Notes: a model not told the origin generated them from the letters alone. 64,000 nt of DNA from Paracidovorax anthurii (GCF_003269065.1 NZ_QLTA01000009.1:62001-126000), one strand, 5' to 3'; shown: positions 34,846 through 44,313, counted from the first letter of the stretch. Made by a program: numbers and translations.

Positions 34846-35460
34846 TCAGCGGGCATCCTGCAGGTGGTTTCTCAGCGCCTTGAGCGTTCCGTAAGGCGTG
34901 TCCACCACCGTCTGGTTGGCCAGCCAGCTGGGAATGGCGCCACCGGGGGACGCATGCATCTGGTAGGTGACGTTCACGCCATCCGTGCCGGGCACCAGCG
35001 TCCATTGGCCTTGGGCCTGCGGGATGCGGACCTTGCCCTCGCGCCGCGGCAGGTAATCGGGAACGGCCTCCACGCGCACGGTGACCGCACCGTCGCCCGC
35101 CTTCGCATAGGTGAAGTGGTAGATGCCGTCGCGGTGGGACACCGGCCACGGCGCCTTGTTGTCCAGGTAGTGGTACTGCTCGGTATCGGTGGCCTTGAGC
35201 AATTCCGAAGCGGCCACGTCGGGCATCCATTGGCGGAAGGCATCGGCGTCGCGCAGCACCTTGACCACGTCGTCCGGAGTCGCCTTGATCTGCACTTCGC
35301 CCCGGAATTCACGCAGGGGCGAGCCCTCGACGGCGCGCACATAGACCTTGATGCCTTCGGACTCCTTGGCCAGTGACCAGCCGTCCTGCGCGAAGGTCGC
35401 TTGGCTGGCCAGCAGCGCCGTCAGCAGGGAGAGGGAAAGAAGATGTCGTTGAGCGATCAT
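34846..35460 (-). CDS. START-domain lipid-binding-like protein, exported
   Basis: 204 residues. A signal peptide (LLSLSLLTALLASQATFA, cleavage near residue 24) precedes a helix-grip START/Bet v1-like domain: GWSLAKESEGIKVYVRAV, EFRGEVQIKATPDDVVKVL, LKATDTEQYHYLDNKAPWPV, HRDGIYHFTY. Bacterial members are periplasmic proteins of uncertain ligand. It begins 110 bp from a full M element and shares orientation with the SDR gene downstream. Confidence 0.82.
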   Translation of the reverse strand: MIAQRHLLSLSLLTALLASQATFAQDGWSLAKESEGIKVYVRAVEGSPLREFRGEVQIKATPDDVVKVLRDADAFRQWMPDVAASELLKATDTEQYHYLDNKAPWPVSHRDGIYHFTYAKAGDGAVTVRVEAVPDYLPRREGKVRIPQAQGQWTLVPGTDGVNVTYQMHASPGGAIPSWLANQTVVDTPYGTLKALRNHLQDAR

Positions 35461-35570
35461 GGTGAAACCTCAGGGAGTGAAGAGGCTTTCACGATAGAAG
35501 GCCAGGCCCTGCGACGAACTCGCCACGCGCGCCAGCGGGGCGGCGATCCGCGCCAGCCCCAACACGTCTC

Positions 35571-35840
35571 AGAACGTGTTCAATGTCTTTTTGGAGATCG
35601 CGTTGGAGCGCAATCGGGATGAGTGGATGCTTCGGATGCGCCGCATGGGCTCGCGCCCATGCAAGCAGCCGGGGCGTCCCATCGCCCGATTTCGCTCCCA
35701 CCCGAAGGGCAAGTGCCTTTTCGGGCGGTCTGCGGCGTTGCGGCGTTTGCCGATAGCCGAGCTATCGGCGGCACCCCGCGCCTTGCATCCCCTCCCGAAA
35801 ACACACTTGCGCGACTCGAAAAAGACATTGAACACGTTCT
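35571..35840. mobile_element. M element, full copy 1 (foldback element)
   Basis: 270 bp bounded by AGAACGTGTTCAATGTCTTT and its inverted copy. Terminal arms of about 31 nt (35571-35602 and 35810-35840) pair with each other. Internal stems: TTTTCGGG/CCCGAAAA (35718-35725 with 35794-35801) and GCCGATAGC-CGA-GCTATCGGC (35749-35769). The interior is about 85% alike to copy 2. No transposase; open frames inside mirror each other through the inverted ends. The right end meets the TAG stop of the gene at 35839. Confidence 0.8.
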
Positions 35841-36375
35841 AAGGTCGCCCTGCGGAGGTATTGACAGGCTGTTGACCTGCGTCGAGCTGCATGAGGGCGG
35901 CCATGTAGGGCTCTGCGCGGCGCTGCGCAAATCCATCGATCAACAGGCCAATGGCTCCCAGCAAGATCAAGGTCGAACCCAGGCCGCGCCCCCACCCCGG
36001 GCCGCCCAGGTAGTGGATCAACAATCCCAGAGCCGACACGAGGCCCAGCACATAGTAGGTGGTACGGAAAGTCGCATTCACTTTTTCCATGCGCGGCAGC
36101 TCTTCCTGCACCAGCGCGGCAGGGCTTCGCTGAAAGCTGCGCTCGAGCTCCGCGACCTGTCTGTCGGTACGCAAGCCCACGCCGGCGCCAACGCCGATCA
36201 GCACGAGCCCGAACAGGATCGAAGGGATGCCCACACCCCAGGCATACCCGCCGCGCTCGGCCTTCAGTGCCGTGATCCCGAAGATGACCAGCGCCAGTCC
36301 GGTGGTGGCGATGAAGAAGAGGGCTTCGATCTTTTCGCCCCGAAAGTACGTATGCATGACGTCGATGAATGGCAT
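35839..36375 (-). CDS. membrane protein of unknown function
   Basis: 178 residues with about four membrane helices (ALFFIATTGLALVIFGITAL, GVGIPSILFGLVLIGVGAGV, YYVLGLVSALGLLIHYLG, STLILLGAIGLLIDGF) and a charged stretch between pairs (TDRQVAELERSFQRSPA). ATG 36375 is preceded by AAGGAG at a good distance. Family not recognised. Its TAG stop lies at the edge of M copy 1. The patatin gene is upstream on the same strand. Confidence 0.75.
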   Translation of the reverse strand: MPFIDVMHTYFRGEKIEALFFIATTGLALVIFGITALKAERGGYAWGVGIPSILFGLVLIGVGAGVGLRTDRQVAELERSFQRSPAALVQEELPRMEKVNATFRTTYYVLGLVSALGLLIHYLGGPGWGRGLGSTLILLGAIGLLIDGFAQRRAEPYMAALMQLDAGQQPVNTSAGRP

Positions 36376-36459
36376 GGTTATCTCCTTGGGTTTCAAAAAA
36401 ATGAGTTCACCGGCGTTGGGGCGTTCGGCGGGAGCACGCCACGCCAGCCACGACAGTCG

Positions 36460-37434
36460 TCAGGGTGGTGCCGACCCCGTTGTGCGGATCGCAATGCCAC
36501 GGTGCAGCAACACGGACGACAGCTCCGGTAATTGCGCTGCAGCGGCCTCGTAGCCCCGTCGCCGGGCCGTTTCGCGGCCCTCGGCATCGTTCACGCCGGT
36601 CAGCGCTATCGCCGGGGCGATCAGCACGTCGGCCGACGACGTCTCGGGGCCGGAGAGCAGGCAGCTCTGCGCCTGCGACACACGCAGCCACATCGATACG
36701 GAAGAGTTCGACGGGTACCGCGGGCCGTGGCAGTAGATGTCCACCGCGATCACAACGTCGGCGCCCAGCGCGCGGGCGGCCCGCACCGGCACCAGGGCGG
36801 CCACGCCGCCATCGACCAGCGTGAGGCCGTTGGCCTGCACCGGCAGGAACACGCCCGGGATCGCGGCCGAGGCGCGCAATGCCTGGCCGGCGTCGCCCTG
36901 CGTGATCACGTAGGGCCGGGAATGGTCCAGGTCCGTGGCCACGGCGGCGAAACGCACCGGAAAGCGCTCGATGGCTTGCCCACCGACCAGGCCGTCGGCC
37001 CAGCGCGCCAGTGCCTCGCCCTTGACGAAGCCTGGGCCGCTGAGCGTGACGTCGGCCAGCGAGCGCACCCGCAAGGTGCTGGCCTGCTGCCAGAGCTGCC
37101 CGGGCGTACGGCCCGACGCATAGGCCGCGCCGATGATGGCGCCGATGGACGTGCCAACGACCAGGTCCGGGCGGATGCCAGCCTCGTCCAGCGCCTGCAG
37201 GACGCCGATGTGCGCGAAGCCGCGCAGGCCGCCACCGCCCAGGACGAGGGCCACCCGCGGTCGGACGGCAGGCGACGGGACAAGCGGCAGGGCTGCTGGT
37301 GCCTGCAAGGCCCCGTCGACCAGCCTGCCGCCCTCGAAGCCGCGTTGCGCCGGTTCGGGCACGCCTGCGCAGGCCGCCAGGAGGCCGGCCAGCAGCAGCA
37401 TGGGCAGGCATCGGCGCAGGACACTCGCGCTCAT
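36460..37434 (-). CDS. patatin-like phospholipase lipoprotein (RssA-like)
   Basis: 324 residues. A signal ends in lipobox LLAAC at about residue 22. The patatin domain has oxyanion loop GGGGLRGFAHIGVL, nucleophile elbow GTSIGA (Gly-x-Ser-x-Gly) and the dyad Asp in LVDGGVAALVPV. It would hydrolyse acyl esters of lipids at the envelope. ATG 37434 (MSASVLRRCLP) sits at the start of the signal; an upstream Met adds 12 residues without a ribosome site. Physiological substrate unknown. Confidence 0.88.
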   Translation of the reverse strand: MSASVLRRCLPMLLLAGLLAACAGVPEPAQRGFEGGRLVDGALQAPAALPLVPSPAVRPRVALVLGGGGLRGFAHIGVLQALDEAGIRPDLVVGTSIGAIIGAAYASGRTPGQLWQQASTLRVRSLADVTLSGPGFVKGEALARWADGLVGGQAIERFPVRFAAVATDLDHSRPYVITQGDAGQALRASAAIPGVFLPVQANGLTLVDGGVAALVPVRAARALGADVVIAVDIYCHGPRYPSNSSVSMWLRVSQAQSCLLSGPETSSADVLIAPAIALTGVNDAEGRETARRRGYEAAAAQLPELSSVLLHRGIAIRTTGSAPP

Positions 37435-37597
37435 CTCACACCCGCACGGCACCGATGCGGGCCAGCACACCGGATGGGAGGATGACCATGCCCTCGGCTG
37501 CGGGCACGGTGCACCAGTGCCGGGGCGACGGCCGGGTTGGCATCGAAATCACCGCGCGGAAGGCCGCCTTGCTGTCCGCCATCATGGGTCGCCGTCC

Positions 37598-38608
37598 TCA
37601 GTTCATGCGCATGGCGCTGCGGGCGGTGTCCGGCGTCTGGCCCGTCCATTCCAGGAAGGCGCGGTAGAAGGAGTTGGGGTCCTCGAAGCCCAGCAGAAAG
37701 GCGATCTCGCCGCCGGTCATCGTGGTGCTGCCGAGGTAGTGGCGCGCAAGGCTTTCCCGGGTGGTGTTGACGAGGGCGCGGAAGTTTTCTCCCTCGTCCT
37801 CAAGACGGCGCTGCAGGGTGCGCTTGCTCATCCCCAGGCGCTCGGCGGCTCTCTCGATGGTGGCCGTGTTGCTGGGCAGGAGTTCCAGCAGCACGGCGCG
37901 CACGCGCTCGGCCGTGGTCGCCGCCGCATCCAGCTCGCTGAGCCGGCGGCGCAGATCGGGCTCGAACACGCGCCACATGCCCTCGTTCACGGTAAGGAAG
38001 GGGCGCAGCGCGTCGGCTGCGGCAAAGCTGATGCTGGGGACATCCCCCCGTTGCACGGGTACGCCGAAGAAGTTCTCATAGCGCCGCGCGCAGGCGTGGG
38101 GCGGAAGCTGTGGCAAGGCCACCCGTAGCGCCTGGACCGGCTCGCGCGTCGCCAACCGGGCGAGGCGCAGGAAGAACGCCACCTCGGCCACCTGCAGCGA
38201 GCAGGGCAGCTCGGTCTGCACCGACAGCCAGCGCGGCGACACCGTCAGCTCCCCCTCGTCGCCGACGTCCACTTCCAGGCCCATGGGCGCCACAAGTTGC
38301 TTGTATTTGGCCAGGCGTTGCACCGCCTGCATCAGGTTGGCGCTGCACAGGGCGGCGAACAGGGGCGGATCGAACACCTCGGCCGACACCTTGTCGACCA
38401 GGTGCAGCGCAAACATGGGATCTCCCGCTTCCTGCTCCAGTGCGCGCCAGAAGCGGAAATACGCGTCCGTGTCGAGACCCCGCTCAGAGCGGGACAACAG
38501 GTCTTCGGGCAGCCCGGCCTTGCGCAGCACGTGTTCGATTTTCAGGCCGAAGTCCGTCAGCAGCGTGCGCCAGCCGATGTCCAATGAAAAGGTGAGGTTG
38601 CGTGCCAT
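37598..38608 (-). CDS. AraC family transcriptional regulator
   Basis: 336 residues. The N-terminal Arabinose_bd-like domain (LTFSLDIGWRTLLTDFGLKI, FWRALEQEAGDPMFALHL) is of the type in OruR/ArgR-like and quorum regulators. The C-terminal AraC pair of helix-turn-helices reads TIERAAERLGMSKRTLQRRL, then AFLLGFEDPNSFYRAFLEWT. ATG 38608 was chosen at MARNLTFSLD. Targets unknown; the patatin gene lies downstream on the same strand with about 165 bp between. Confidence 0.88.
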   Translation of the reverse strand: MARNLTFSLDIGWRTLLTDFGLKIEHVLRKAGLPEDLLSRSERGLDTDAYFRFWRALEQEAGDPMFALHLVDKVSAEVFDPPLFAALCSANLMQAVQRLAKYKQLVAPMGLEVDVGDEGELTVSPRWLSVQTELPCSLQVAEVAFFLRLARLATREPVQALRVALPQLPPHACARRYENFFGVPVQRGDVPSISFAAADALRPFLTVNEGMWRVFEPDLRRRLSELDAAATTAERVRAVLLELLPSNTATIERAAERLGMSKRTLQRRLEDEGENFRALVNTTRESLARHYLGSTTMTGGEIAFLLGFEDPNSFYRAFLEWTGQTPDTARSAMRMN

Positions 38609-38755
38609 GCGAGTGCCCCTGGGTCGATGATGACCAGACTTGGGTCCAGTGCGTGGAGACAGCTTAGCGAGCAACCACGACCGGCGGCATGCAATGCGCG
38701 CCACTTCAATAGCGATACGTGCCAAGCGATGCGGCCCGCGATGTGCAAAGGGGTC

Positions 38756-38779
38756 AGAACGTGTTCACGATCTCCCAGG
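38756..38779 (+). repeat. solitary M-element end fragment
   Basis: AGAACGTGTTCACGATCTCC, then CAGG, matches the right-end sequence (inverted) of the copy at 58106-58373. Confidence 0.65.
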
Positions 38780-38930
38780 CGCCGCGATGGTCTCGTATTG
38801 GCCTCGTATTTCGTGGCCCGTTGCCGCTCGCCCTGGTCCGCTTCGTCGAGCCTCCCATGCGGCTTCTGGTCGAGCGCACGCGCAGTCAACGGCGCGTAGA
38901 AGACAGCGGACATTTAGACAGCAAACATTT

Positions 38931-39005
38931 CTCATCGCCGGGCCGCCCCAAGATGAAAAACGCTCCCTTGGGGGCAGCGACCCCGCGCAGCGCGGGAGCG
39001 CGGGC
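38931..39005 (+). repeat. R3 repeat, single copy
   Basis: One unit with GGGCCGCCCCAAGATGAAAA, CTTGGGGGCAGCGACCC and GCGCAGCGCGGGAGCG. It has no tandem partner and no upstream terminator here, unlike the other two sites. Confidence 0.8.
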
Positions 39006-39013
39006 GCCGCCCG

Positions 39014-39832
39014 TCAGCGCATCGACACGTCCACGAACCCCGCCACCGGCGGCAGGTGCGTCTCCACCCAGGCCGGGTCGAGCTGCAGCGCGGACAGCAG
39101 GTCGGCGGGCAGGGCGCGCACCGTGTCGGCCGCGCTCATGGGCTCCTCCAGGCCGATCTCGGCGAGCAGCGTGGCCACGTGCAGGATGGCGCCCAGCCGG
39201 CAGAACGGCGTGGCGGCGAGCGGGTCGCCCGCCGTGTCGAGCGCGCGCACGATGCCCTCGGGGAAGTTCCAGCGCCGTGCCAGCTCGGCCGTCACCTGCG
39301 CCTCGGTGAAGCCCAGCAGGGCCTGCTCGCGCTCCCAGCGGCCGCCGGCATGGTGCGGCAGGCGCTCGATCGCGGGGATCTGCTCGGGCGCCTTCTGCGC
39401 GATGATGAATTCGCCCAGGCGCACCAGGAAGCCGGCCAGCCAGGACTGCGGCAGGTCCGTGCCCAGCGTGCGCGCCAGCCACTGCGCATAGCCGGCGGTG
39501 GCCATGCTCTCCTTCCAGAACGCGGTGGCGTCCAGGCCCGGCGCGTCCTTGAACAGGCCCACCGTGCAGGCCGCCAGCGCCAGGGTGCGCACCTGGTTGA
39601 GGCCCACCATGGTGATGGCATCGTCCAGCGAGGACACGCTGCGCGGCAGCCCGAAGCGCGCGCTGTTGGCCAGGCGGATCAGCTTGGCCGTGAGCGCCGG
39701 ATCGCGCGCGATCGCGTTGCGCACTTTCTCGAAGGGGATGTCGTCGTCGTGCATGGTGGCGATCAGTTCGCGCGCCACGTTCGGCATCGTGGGCAGTTGC
39801 ACGTTCTCGAAGAAGGCGGTCAGATGGGGCAT
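39014..39832 (-). CDS. HDOD domain protein
   Basis: 272-residue signalling protein. The HDOD fold is recognisable from LPTMPNVARELIATMHDDDI, the AIARDPALTAKLIRLANSA segment, DDAITMVGLNQVRTLALAAC and a later WLAGFLVRLGEFI helix. HDOD proteins are HD-GYP relatives without the metal-binding His-Asp pair and act in regulation of motility, virulence or biofilm. No partner domain is present. Specific role unknown. Confidence 0.88.
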   Translation of the reverse strand: MPHLTAFFENVQLPTMPNVARELIATMHDDDIPFEKVRNAIARDPALTAKLIRLANSARFGLPRSVSSLDDAITMVGLNQVRTLALAACTVGLFKDAPGLDATAFWKESMATAGYAQWLARTLGTDLPQSWLAGFLVRLGEFIIAQKAPEQIPAIERLPHHAGGRWEREQALLGFTEAQVTAELARRWNFPEGIVRALDTAGDPLAATPFCRLGAILHVATLLAEIGLEEPMSAADTVRALPADLLSALQLDPAWVETHLPPVAGFVDVSMR

Positions 39833-40061
39833 CGCAGGCCTTTCTCCAGCCGATATGAAGAGTGGGCTGGCGATTGCTTTTTAGCATGGGGTCCACGCGC
39901 TCCGCGTACGCGTTAGCACTACCGAAGCCCGGCTTCGCGCGACTGTCTGCGCAGGTTCCGCGCAGCGGTTTGAGCTTATGCAGATTCGCATCGAAGCCGG
40001 TTCCTAAGATGCGCCGCGGCGCCCGCCGTCCGGGCGCGTTTTCCCCCCAAGGAGACCCCCC

Positions 40062-41246
40062 ATGACACCACGCTCGCGCCCCGGCTGCGGCCGCCGCCCG
40101 GCGCTTCTCCCCCACCGGCTCGCCGCCCCGCTGACCCTGTGCGCCGCGGCCCTGCTCGCGGGCTGCGCGGGCGCGCCGCCCGCCACCACGCCCGCGCAGG
40201 TCCATGCCCGCCTGCCCGGCGCCGTGGGCGGCATCACCACGCTGCCGGACGGGCGGCTGGTCATCAACTACCACCCCTTCTACGACCCGGCGGAGAAGGT
40301 AGGCCTGCTCAACGCCACGCGCGACGGCACCACGCCCTACCCCGACGCGCAGTGGCAGACCTGCCAGCGCCCCGACGGCACGCGCAAGGACCCGCTCACC
40401 TGCCTCAACTGGGTGCTGGGCCTGCACACCGACGCGAACGGCATCCTCTGGCTGCTGGACTCGGGCCAGGCCGAGCCGCGCATCACCCCCAAGCTCGTGG
40501 GCTGGGACACGCGCGCCCATGCGCTGCACCGGGTGATCCCGATCCCCGCGCCCGCATCGCTGCCCGAGTCGCAGCACAACGACTTCGCGGTGGACCTGCG
40601 GCGCCAGGTGATCGTGATCGCCGACGAGGGCATCGCCACCACGCCGCGCGGCGACAAGGCCGCCCTGGTGGTGGTGGACCTCGCCACCGGCCGCAGCCGC
40701 CGCGTGCTGCAGGGCCACGACAGCGTGCTGCCCGACTTCACGCGGCCGATCACCGTGGACCAGGGCCTGCCCACGGCCCGGAGCATCCCGGTCTTCGTGG
40801 GCGTGGACGGCATCGCGCTCGACAAGAACGCCGAATGGCTCTACTACGCGCCGCTCAACAAGGCCCACGTGTACCGCGTGCGCATGGACGACCTGCTCGA
40901 CGAGCGCCTGGACACGGCGCAGCTCGGCGCGCGCGTGCAGACCTACGCGGCCAAGCCCAACACCGGGGGCCTGAGCATCGACACCGCCGGCAACCTCTAC
41001 CTGACGGAAGTGGGCGAGCGCGCCGTGGGCGTGATCCCGGCCGACACGCGCACCTACCGGCGCCTGGCCAGCGACCCCGGCATGGTCTGGCCCGACGGCG
41101 TGGTCTATGCGCAGGATGGCTACCTCTACACCGGCGCCGCGCAACTGCCGCTGGCCGCGCCCCTGAACGGCGGCAAGGCCGAGAACGCCCCGCCCTACCT
41201 GCTCTACCGCCTCAAGCCCCTGGCGCCGGGGCTGCCCGGATTCTGA
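40062..41246 (+). CDS. yellow/major royal jelly-like beta-propeller lipoprotein
   Basis: 394 residues. A basic signal leads to lipobox LLAGC at about residue 35. The rest resembles the six-bladed propeller of the MRJP/yellow and SMP-30 families: GGITTLPDGRLVINYHPFYD, CLNWVLGLHTDANGILWLLD, VDGIALDKNAEWLYYAPL, GLSIDTAGNLYLTEVGERAV. ATG 40062 follows AAGGAG at 7 nt. Bacterial members may be lactonases or sugar-acid binders; function here is unknown. Its TGA stop overlaps the first base of an M-element fragment. Confidence 0.82.
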   Translation: MTPRSRPGCGRRPALLPHRLAAPLTLCAAALLAGCAGAPPATTPAQVHARLPGAVGGITTLPDGRLVINYHPFYDPAEKVGLLNATRDGTTPYPDAQWQTCQRPDGTRKDPLTCLNWVLGLHTDANGILWLLDSGQAEPRITPKLVGWDTRAHALHRVIPIPAPASLPESQHNDFAVDLRRQVIVIADEGIATTPRGDKAALVVVDLATGRSRRVLQGHDSVLPDFTRPITVDQGLPTARSIPVFVGVDGIALDKNAEWLYYAPLNKAHVYRVRMDDLLDERLDTAQLGARVQTYAAKPNTGGLSIDTAGNLYLTEVGERAVGVIPADTRTYRRLASDPGMVWPDGVVYAQDGYLYTGAAQLPLAAPLNGGKAENAPPYLLYRLKPLAPGLPGF

Positions 41247-41263
41247 GAACGTGTTCACGATCT
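41246..41263 (+). repeat. solitary M-element end at a stop codon
   Basis: AGAACGTGTTCACGATCT begins with the A of the upstream gene's TGA stop, the arrangement also seen at 17814 and 58373. Confidence 0.65.
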
Positions 41264-41485
41264 GATCCCTCCCGGTGCCCCCCGGGTGCACCACCCTGGA
41301 CAAACCGGGCCGGGCCGCCGCACCATCGCGGTGATCGCCCCCACGCCCCGGCGGCCCGCCACCGGCGAAACGGGCATCGTTTTTGCTGAAGTCCGGTGGC
41401 GGATACTCCCCGGCTTCCACCGCGCCGCGCCTCGCCGGCCCGGCGGCCCCGAACCGCCCCCTCTTTTGCCATGACTGGAGCCCCC

Positions 41486-42529
41486 ATGACGAAACGAACC
41501 CTCCTGCGCGCCGCGCTGCTGCTGGCGGCCTCGGGCCTCCTCCTGCCGGCCGCGCGGGCCCAGGCCGCCGCCGCGCCCACGCCCATCAAGTTCCAGCTCG
41601 ACTGGCGCTTCGAGGGGCCGTCCGCGTTCTTCCTGCTGCCCGTGGCCAAGGGCTACTTCAAGGAAGCGGGGCTCGGCGTGGTGGTGGACGCGGGCAACGG
41701 CTCGGGCGGCGCGGTGCAGCGCGTGGCCTCGGGCTCCTACGACATGGGCTTCGCCGACCTCGCGGCGGTGATGGAGTTCCATGCCAACAACCCCGACGCG
41801 CAGAACAAGCCCGTGGCAGTGATGATGGTCTACAACAACACGCCGGCCTCCGTGATGGCGCTCAGGAAGAGCGGCATCGCCAGGCCGGCCGACCTCGCGG
41901 GCCGCAAGCTCGGCGCGCCGGTGTTCGACGCGGGCCGCCGCGCCTTCCCGATCTTCGCCAAGGCCAACCACGTGGGCAGCGTGCAGTGGACGGCCATGGA
42001 CCCGCCGCTGCGCGAGACCATGCTGGTGCGCGGCGACGTGGACGCCATCACCGGCTTCACCTTCACCTCGCTGCTCAACCTGGAGGCGCGCGGCGCCAAG
42101 GCCGCCGACGTGGTGGTGATGCCCTACGCCGACCACGGCGTGAAGCTCTACGGCAACGCGATCATCGCCAGCCCCCGGCTCCTCAAGGAGAACCCCGAGG
42201 CCGTGAAAGCCTTCCTGAAGGCCTTCGCCCGGGGCGCGAAGGAGGTCATCGCCCACCCGGCCGCCGCCATCGCCTTCGTGAAGGAGCGCGACGGCATCGC
42301 GAACGCGCAGCTCGAAACCCGCCGCCTGCAGCTGGCCATCGACACGGTGGTCAACAGCGCCGACGCGCGCGCCGAGGGCTTCGGGCAGGTCCGGCCCCAG
42401 CGGCTCGCGCTGATGGCCTCGCAGGTCTCCGACGCCTACGGCACCAAGACCCGCGTGGACCCCGCCGCCGTGTGGAACGGCAGCTTCCTGCCGGGCGCGG
42501 CCGACCTGAACGTGCTGCCGCGCAAATAG
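41486..42529 (+). CDS. ABC transporter substrate-binding protein (NMT1/SsuA-like)
   Basis: 347 residues. Signal peptide RTLLRAALLLAASGLLLPAA, then the NMT1/THI5 fold typical of nitrate, sulfonate, taurine and pyrimidine-precursor transporters: IKFQLDWRFEGPSAFFLLPV, KGYFKEAGLGVVVDAGNGSG, GKLYGNAIIAS-like loop. The DWRFEG start resembles riboflavin/pyrimidine-type (RibY/ThiY) binding proteins. ATG 41486 follows TGGAG. It forms a transporter with the ATPase and permease genes that follow; R1 copy D lies between. Substrate not certain. Confidence 0.88.
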   Translation: MTKRTLLRAALLLAASGLLLPAARAQAAAAPTPIKFQLDWRFEGPSAFFLLPVAKGYFKEAGLGVVVDAGNGSGGAVQRVASGSYDMGFADLAAVMEFHANNPDAQNKPVAVMMVYNNTPASVMALRKSGIARPADLAGRKLGAPVFDAGRRAFPIFAKANHVGSVQWTAMDPPLRETMLVRGDVDAITGFTFTSLLNLEARGAKAADVVVMPYADHGVKLYGNAIIASPRLLKENPEAVKAFLKAFARGAKEVIAHPAAAIAFVKERDGIANAQLETRRLQLAIDTVVNSADARAEGFGQVRPQRLALMASQVSDAYGTKTRVDPAAVWNGSFLPGAADLNVLPRK

Positions 42530-42574
42530 GCGTGCATGCGGCGCGGCCGGCGTGGCCGCAGCACACGCCGCATC

Positions 42575-42631
42575 GCTATGCTTTTAATAGCTGATCAGCC
42601 AGTATTTCCGGCGACATCCGGCCCATTTCGC
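42575..42631 (+). repeat. dispersed repeat R1, copy D
   Basis: GCTATGCTTTTAATAGC, with core CGGCGACATCCGGCCC at 34-nt spacing. Intergenic between the binding-protein and ATPase genes, ending 24 bp before the ATPase start. Confidence 0.85.
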
Positions 42632-42654
42632 TCCGAAAGAGACGCTTCACCCCC

Positions 42655-43479
42655 ATGCAGGCCACCGAATCCCCCTTCGTGGACTTCCGCGACGTCTGGC
42701 TCGCCTACAACGACGAGCTGCTGCGCGCCAACCACTTCGCGGTGGAGGCCATCGACCTGCAGGTGCGCCGGGGCGAGTTCATCGCCATCGTCGGCCCCTC
42801 GGGCTGCGGCAAGTCCACCTTCATGAAGCTGGCCACGGGCCTGCGCATGCCCTCCATGGGCAAGATCCGCATCGCCGGCGAGCCCGTGACCGGCCCGCTC
42901 AAGATCTCGGGCATGGCTTTCCAGGCGCCCTCGCTGCTGCCCTGGCGCACGGCGGTGGACAACGTGCTGCTGCCGCTGGAGATCGTGGAGCCGCACCGCT
43001 CGCGGTTCAAGGCGCGGCGCAAGGAATACGAGGCGCGCGCCCGCGCCCTGCTGCAGAAGGTGGGCTTGGCCGGCTACGAGGACAAATACCCCTGGCAGCT
43101 CTCAGGCGGTATGCAGCAGCGCGCGAGCCTCTGCCGCGCCCTCGTCCACGAGCCGCAGATGCTGCTGCTCGACGAGCCCTTCGGCGCGCTCGACGCGTTC
43201 ACGCGCGAGGAGCTGTGGTGCATCCTGCGCGACCTGCAGGCCGAGCAGCGGTTCAACGTGATCCTCGTCACGCACGACCTGCGCGAGAGCGTGTTCCTGG
43301 CCGACACGGTGTACGTGATGAGCAAGAGCCCCGGCCGCTTCGTCGTGCGCCGCGAGATCGGCCTGCCGCGCCCGCGCGAGCTGGAGGTCACCTACACCAA
43401 GGAATTCACCGACGTCGTGCTGGAGCTGCGCGGCCACATCGGCGCGCTGCGCAAAGCCGGCGGGGAGGTCGCGCAATGA
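42655..43479 (+). CDS. ABC transporter ATP-binding protein (NitT/TauT family)
   Basis: 274-residue ATPase. Walker A GPSGCGKST, Q-loop FQAPSLLPWR, signature LSGGMQQRASLCRAL, Walker B MLLLDEPFGALDA and switch His in VTHDLRESVFLAD. This pattern is that of SsuB/TauB/NrtD. The stop overlaps the permease start (ATGA). It energises uptake of the ligand bound by the 41486 product. Confidence 0.94.
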   Translation: MQATESPFVDFRDVWLAYNDELLRANHFAVEAIDLQVRRGEFIAIVGPSGCGKSTFMKLATGLRMPSMGKIRIAGEPVTGPLKISGMAFQAPSLLPWRTAVDNVLLPLEIVEPHRSRFKARRKEYEARARALLQKVGLAGYEDKYPWQLSGGMQQRASLCRALVHEPQMLLLDEPFGALDAFTREELWCILRDLQAEQRFNVILVTHDLRESVFLADTVYVMSKSPGRFVVRREIGLPRPRELEVTYTKEFTDVVLELRGHIGALRKAGGEVAQ

Positions 43480-44252
43480 ACGCCCGGCACCGCAAGCGGA
43501 TGGAGCGCTGGTCGCCCTGGGTGCTGCTCTTCGCCGTCATCGTGGTCTGGCAGGTGGTGTGCTCGGGCTTCGGTGTCTCGGAGTTCATCTTCCCCAGCCC
43601 CTGGGCCATCGGGACGCAGCTCGTCGAGTTCCGGGAGGTCATCGCCGGGCACGCCTGGCGCACCTTCTGGGTCACGATGGCGGGTTTCGGCCTCGCCATC
43701 GTGGTGGGTGTGCTGCTGGGCTTCGTGATCGGCTCCTCGCGCCTCGCCTACGCGGCCATCTATCCGCTGATGACCGCCTTCAACGCGCTGCCCAAGGCCG
43801 CCTTCGTGCCCATCCTGGTGGTGTGGTTCGGCATCGGCGCGGGGCCGGCGATCCTCACCGCCTTCCTCATCAGCTTCTTCCCGATCATGGTGAACATCGC
43901 CACGGGCCTCGCCACGCTGGAGCCCGAGCTGGAGGACGTGCTGCGCGTGCTGGGCGCGCGGCGCTGGGACGTGCTCACCAAGGTGGGGCTGCCGCGCTCG
44001 CTGCCCTACTTCTACGGCTCGCTCAAGGTGGCCATCACCCTCGCCTTCGTGGGCACCACGGTGAGCGAGATGACGGCCGCCAACGAGGGCATCGGCTACC
44101 TGCTCATCTCCGCGGGCTCGTCCATGCAGATGGGGCTGGCCTTCGCGGGCCTGATGGTGGTGGGCGCCATGGCGATGGCGATGTACGAGCTGTTCAGCGT
44201 GCTGGAGAAGCACACCACCGCCTGGGCGCGGCGCGGATCGCAGGGCGAGTAG
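43476..44252 (+). CDS. ABC transporter permease (NitT/TauT family)
   Basis: 258-residue inner-membrane protein with about six helices and the EAA-type loop that docks the ATPase ([20 protein letters not shown]). Other BPD_transp_1 landmarks: [33 protein letters not shown] and [20 protein letters not shown]. Start set by the ATGA overlap with the ATPase gene. Third gene of the transporter unit. A hydroxypyruvate isomerase gene follows after 60 bp. Confidence 0.93.
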   Translation: MNARHRKRMERWSPWVLLFAVIVVWQVVCSGFGVSEFIFPSPWAIGTQLVEFREVIAGHAWRTFWVTMAGFGLAIVVGVLLGFVIGSSRLAYAAIYPLMTAFNALPKAAFVPILVVWFGIGAGPAILTAFLISFFPIMVNIATGLATLEPELEDVLRVLGARRWDVLTKVGLPRSLPYFYGSLKVAITLAFVGTTVSEMTAANEGIGYLLISAGSSMQMGLAFAGLMVVGAMAMAMYELFSVLEKHTTAWARRGSQGE

Positions 44253-44313
44253 GCCCCGGGCCGGCCCGGCGCGGGCGGCACAATGGCGCGCCCCTTCCGC
44301 AGCGCCCACCGCC

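Larger units (their letters stand above)
38609..39013. other. 405-bp intergenic region with repeats
   Basis: Contains a solitary M end (38756-38779) and a single R3 copy (38931-39005). No credible open frame remains outside these. The R3 copy runs to the stop codon of the HDOD gene. Confidence 0.6.

Noticed and set aside
35569-35842. Small frames in both directions both starting MFNVF
   Set aside because: The identical N-termini come from the inverted ends of M copy 1; they are not genes.
40018-40043. Terminator or attenuator before the MRJP-like gene
   Set aside because: GCGCCCG/CGGGCGC followed by GTTTTCC could form a hairpin, but it has a weak T-tract and lies immediately before the ribosome site with no upstream same-strand gene.
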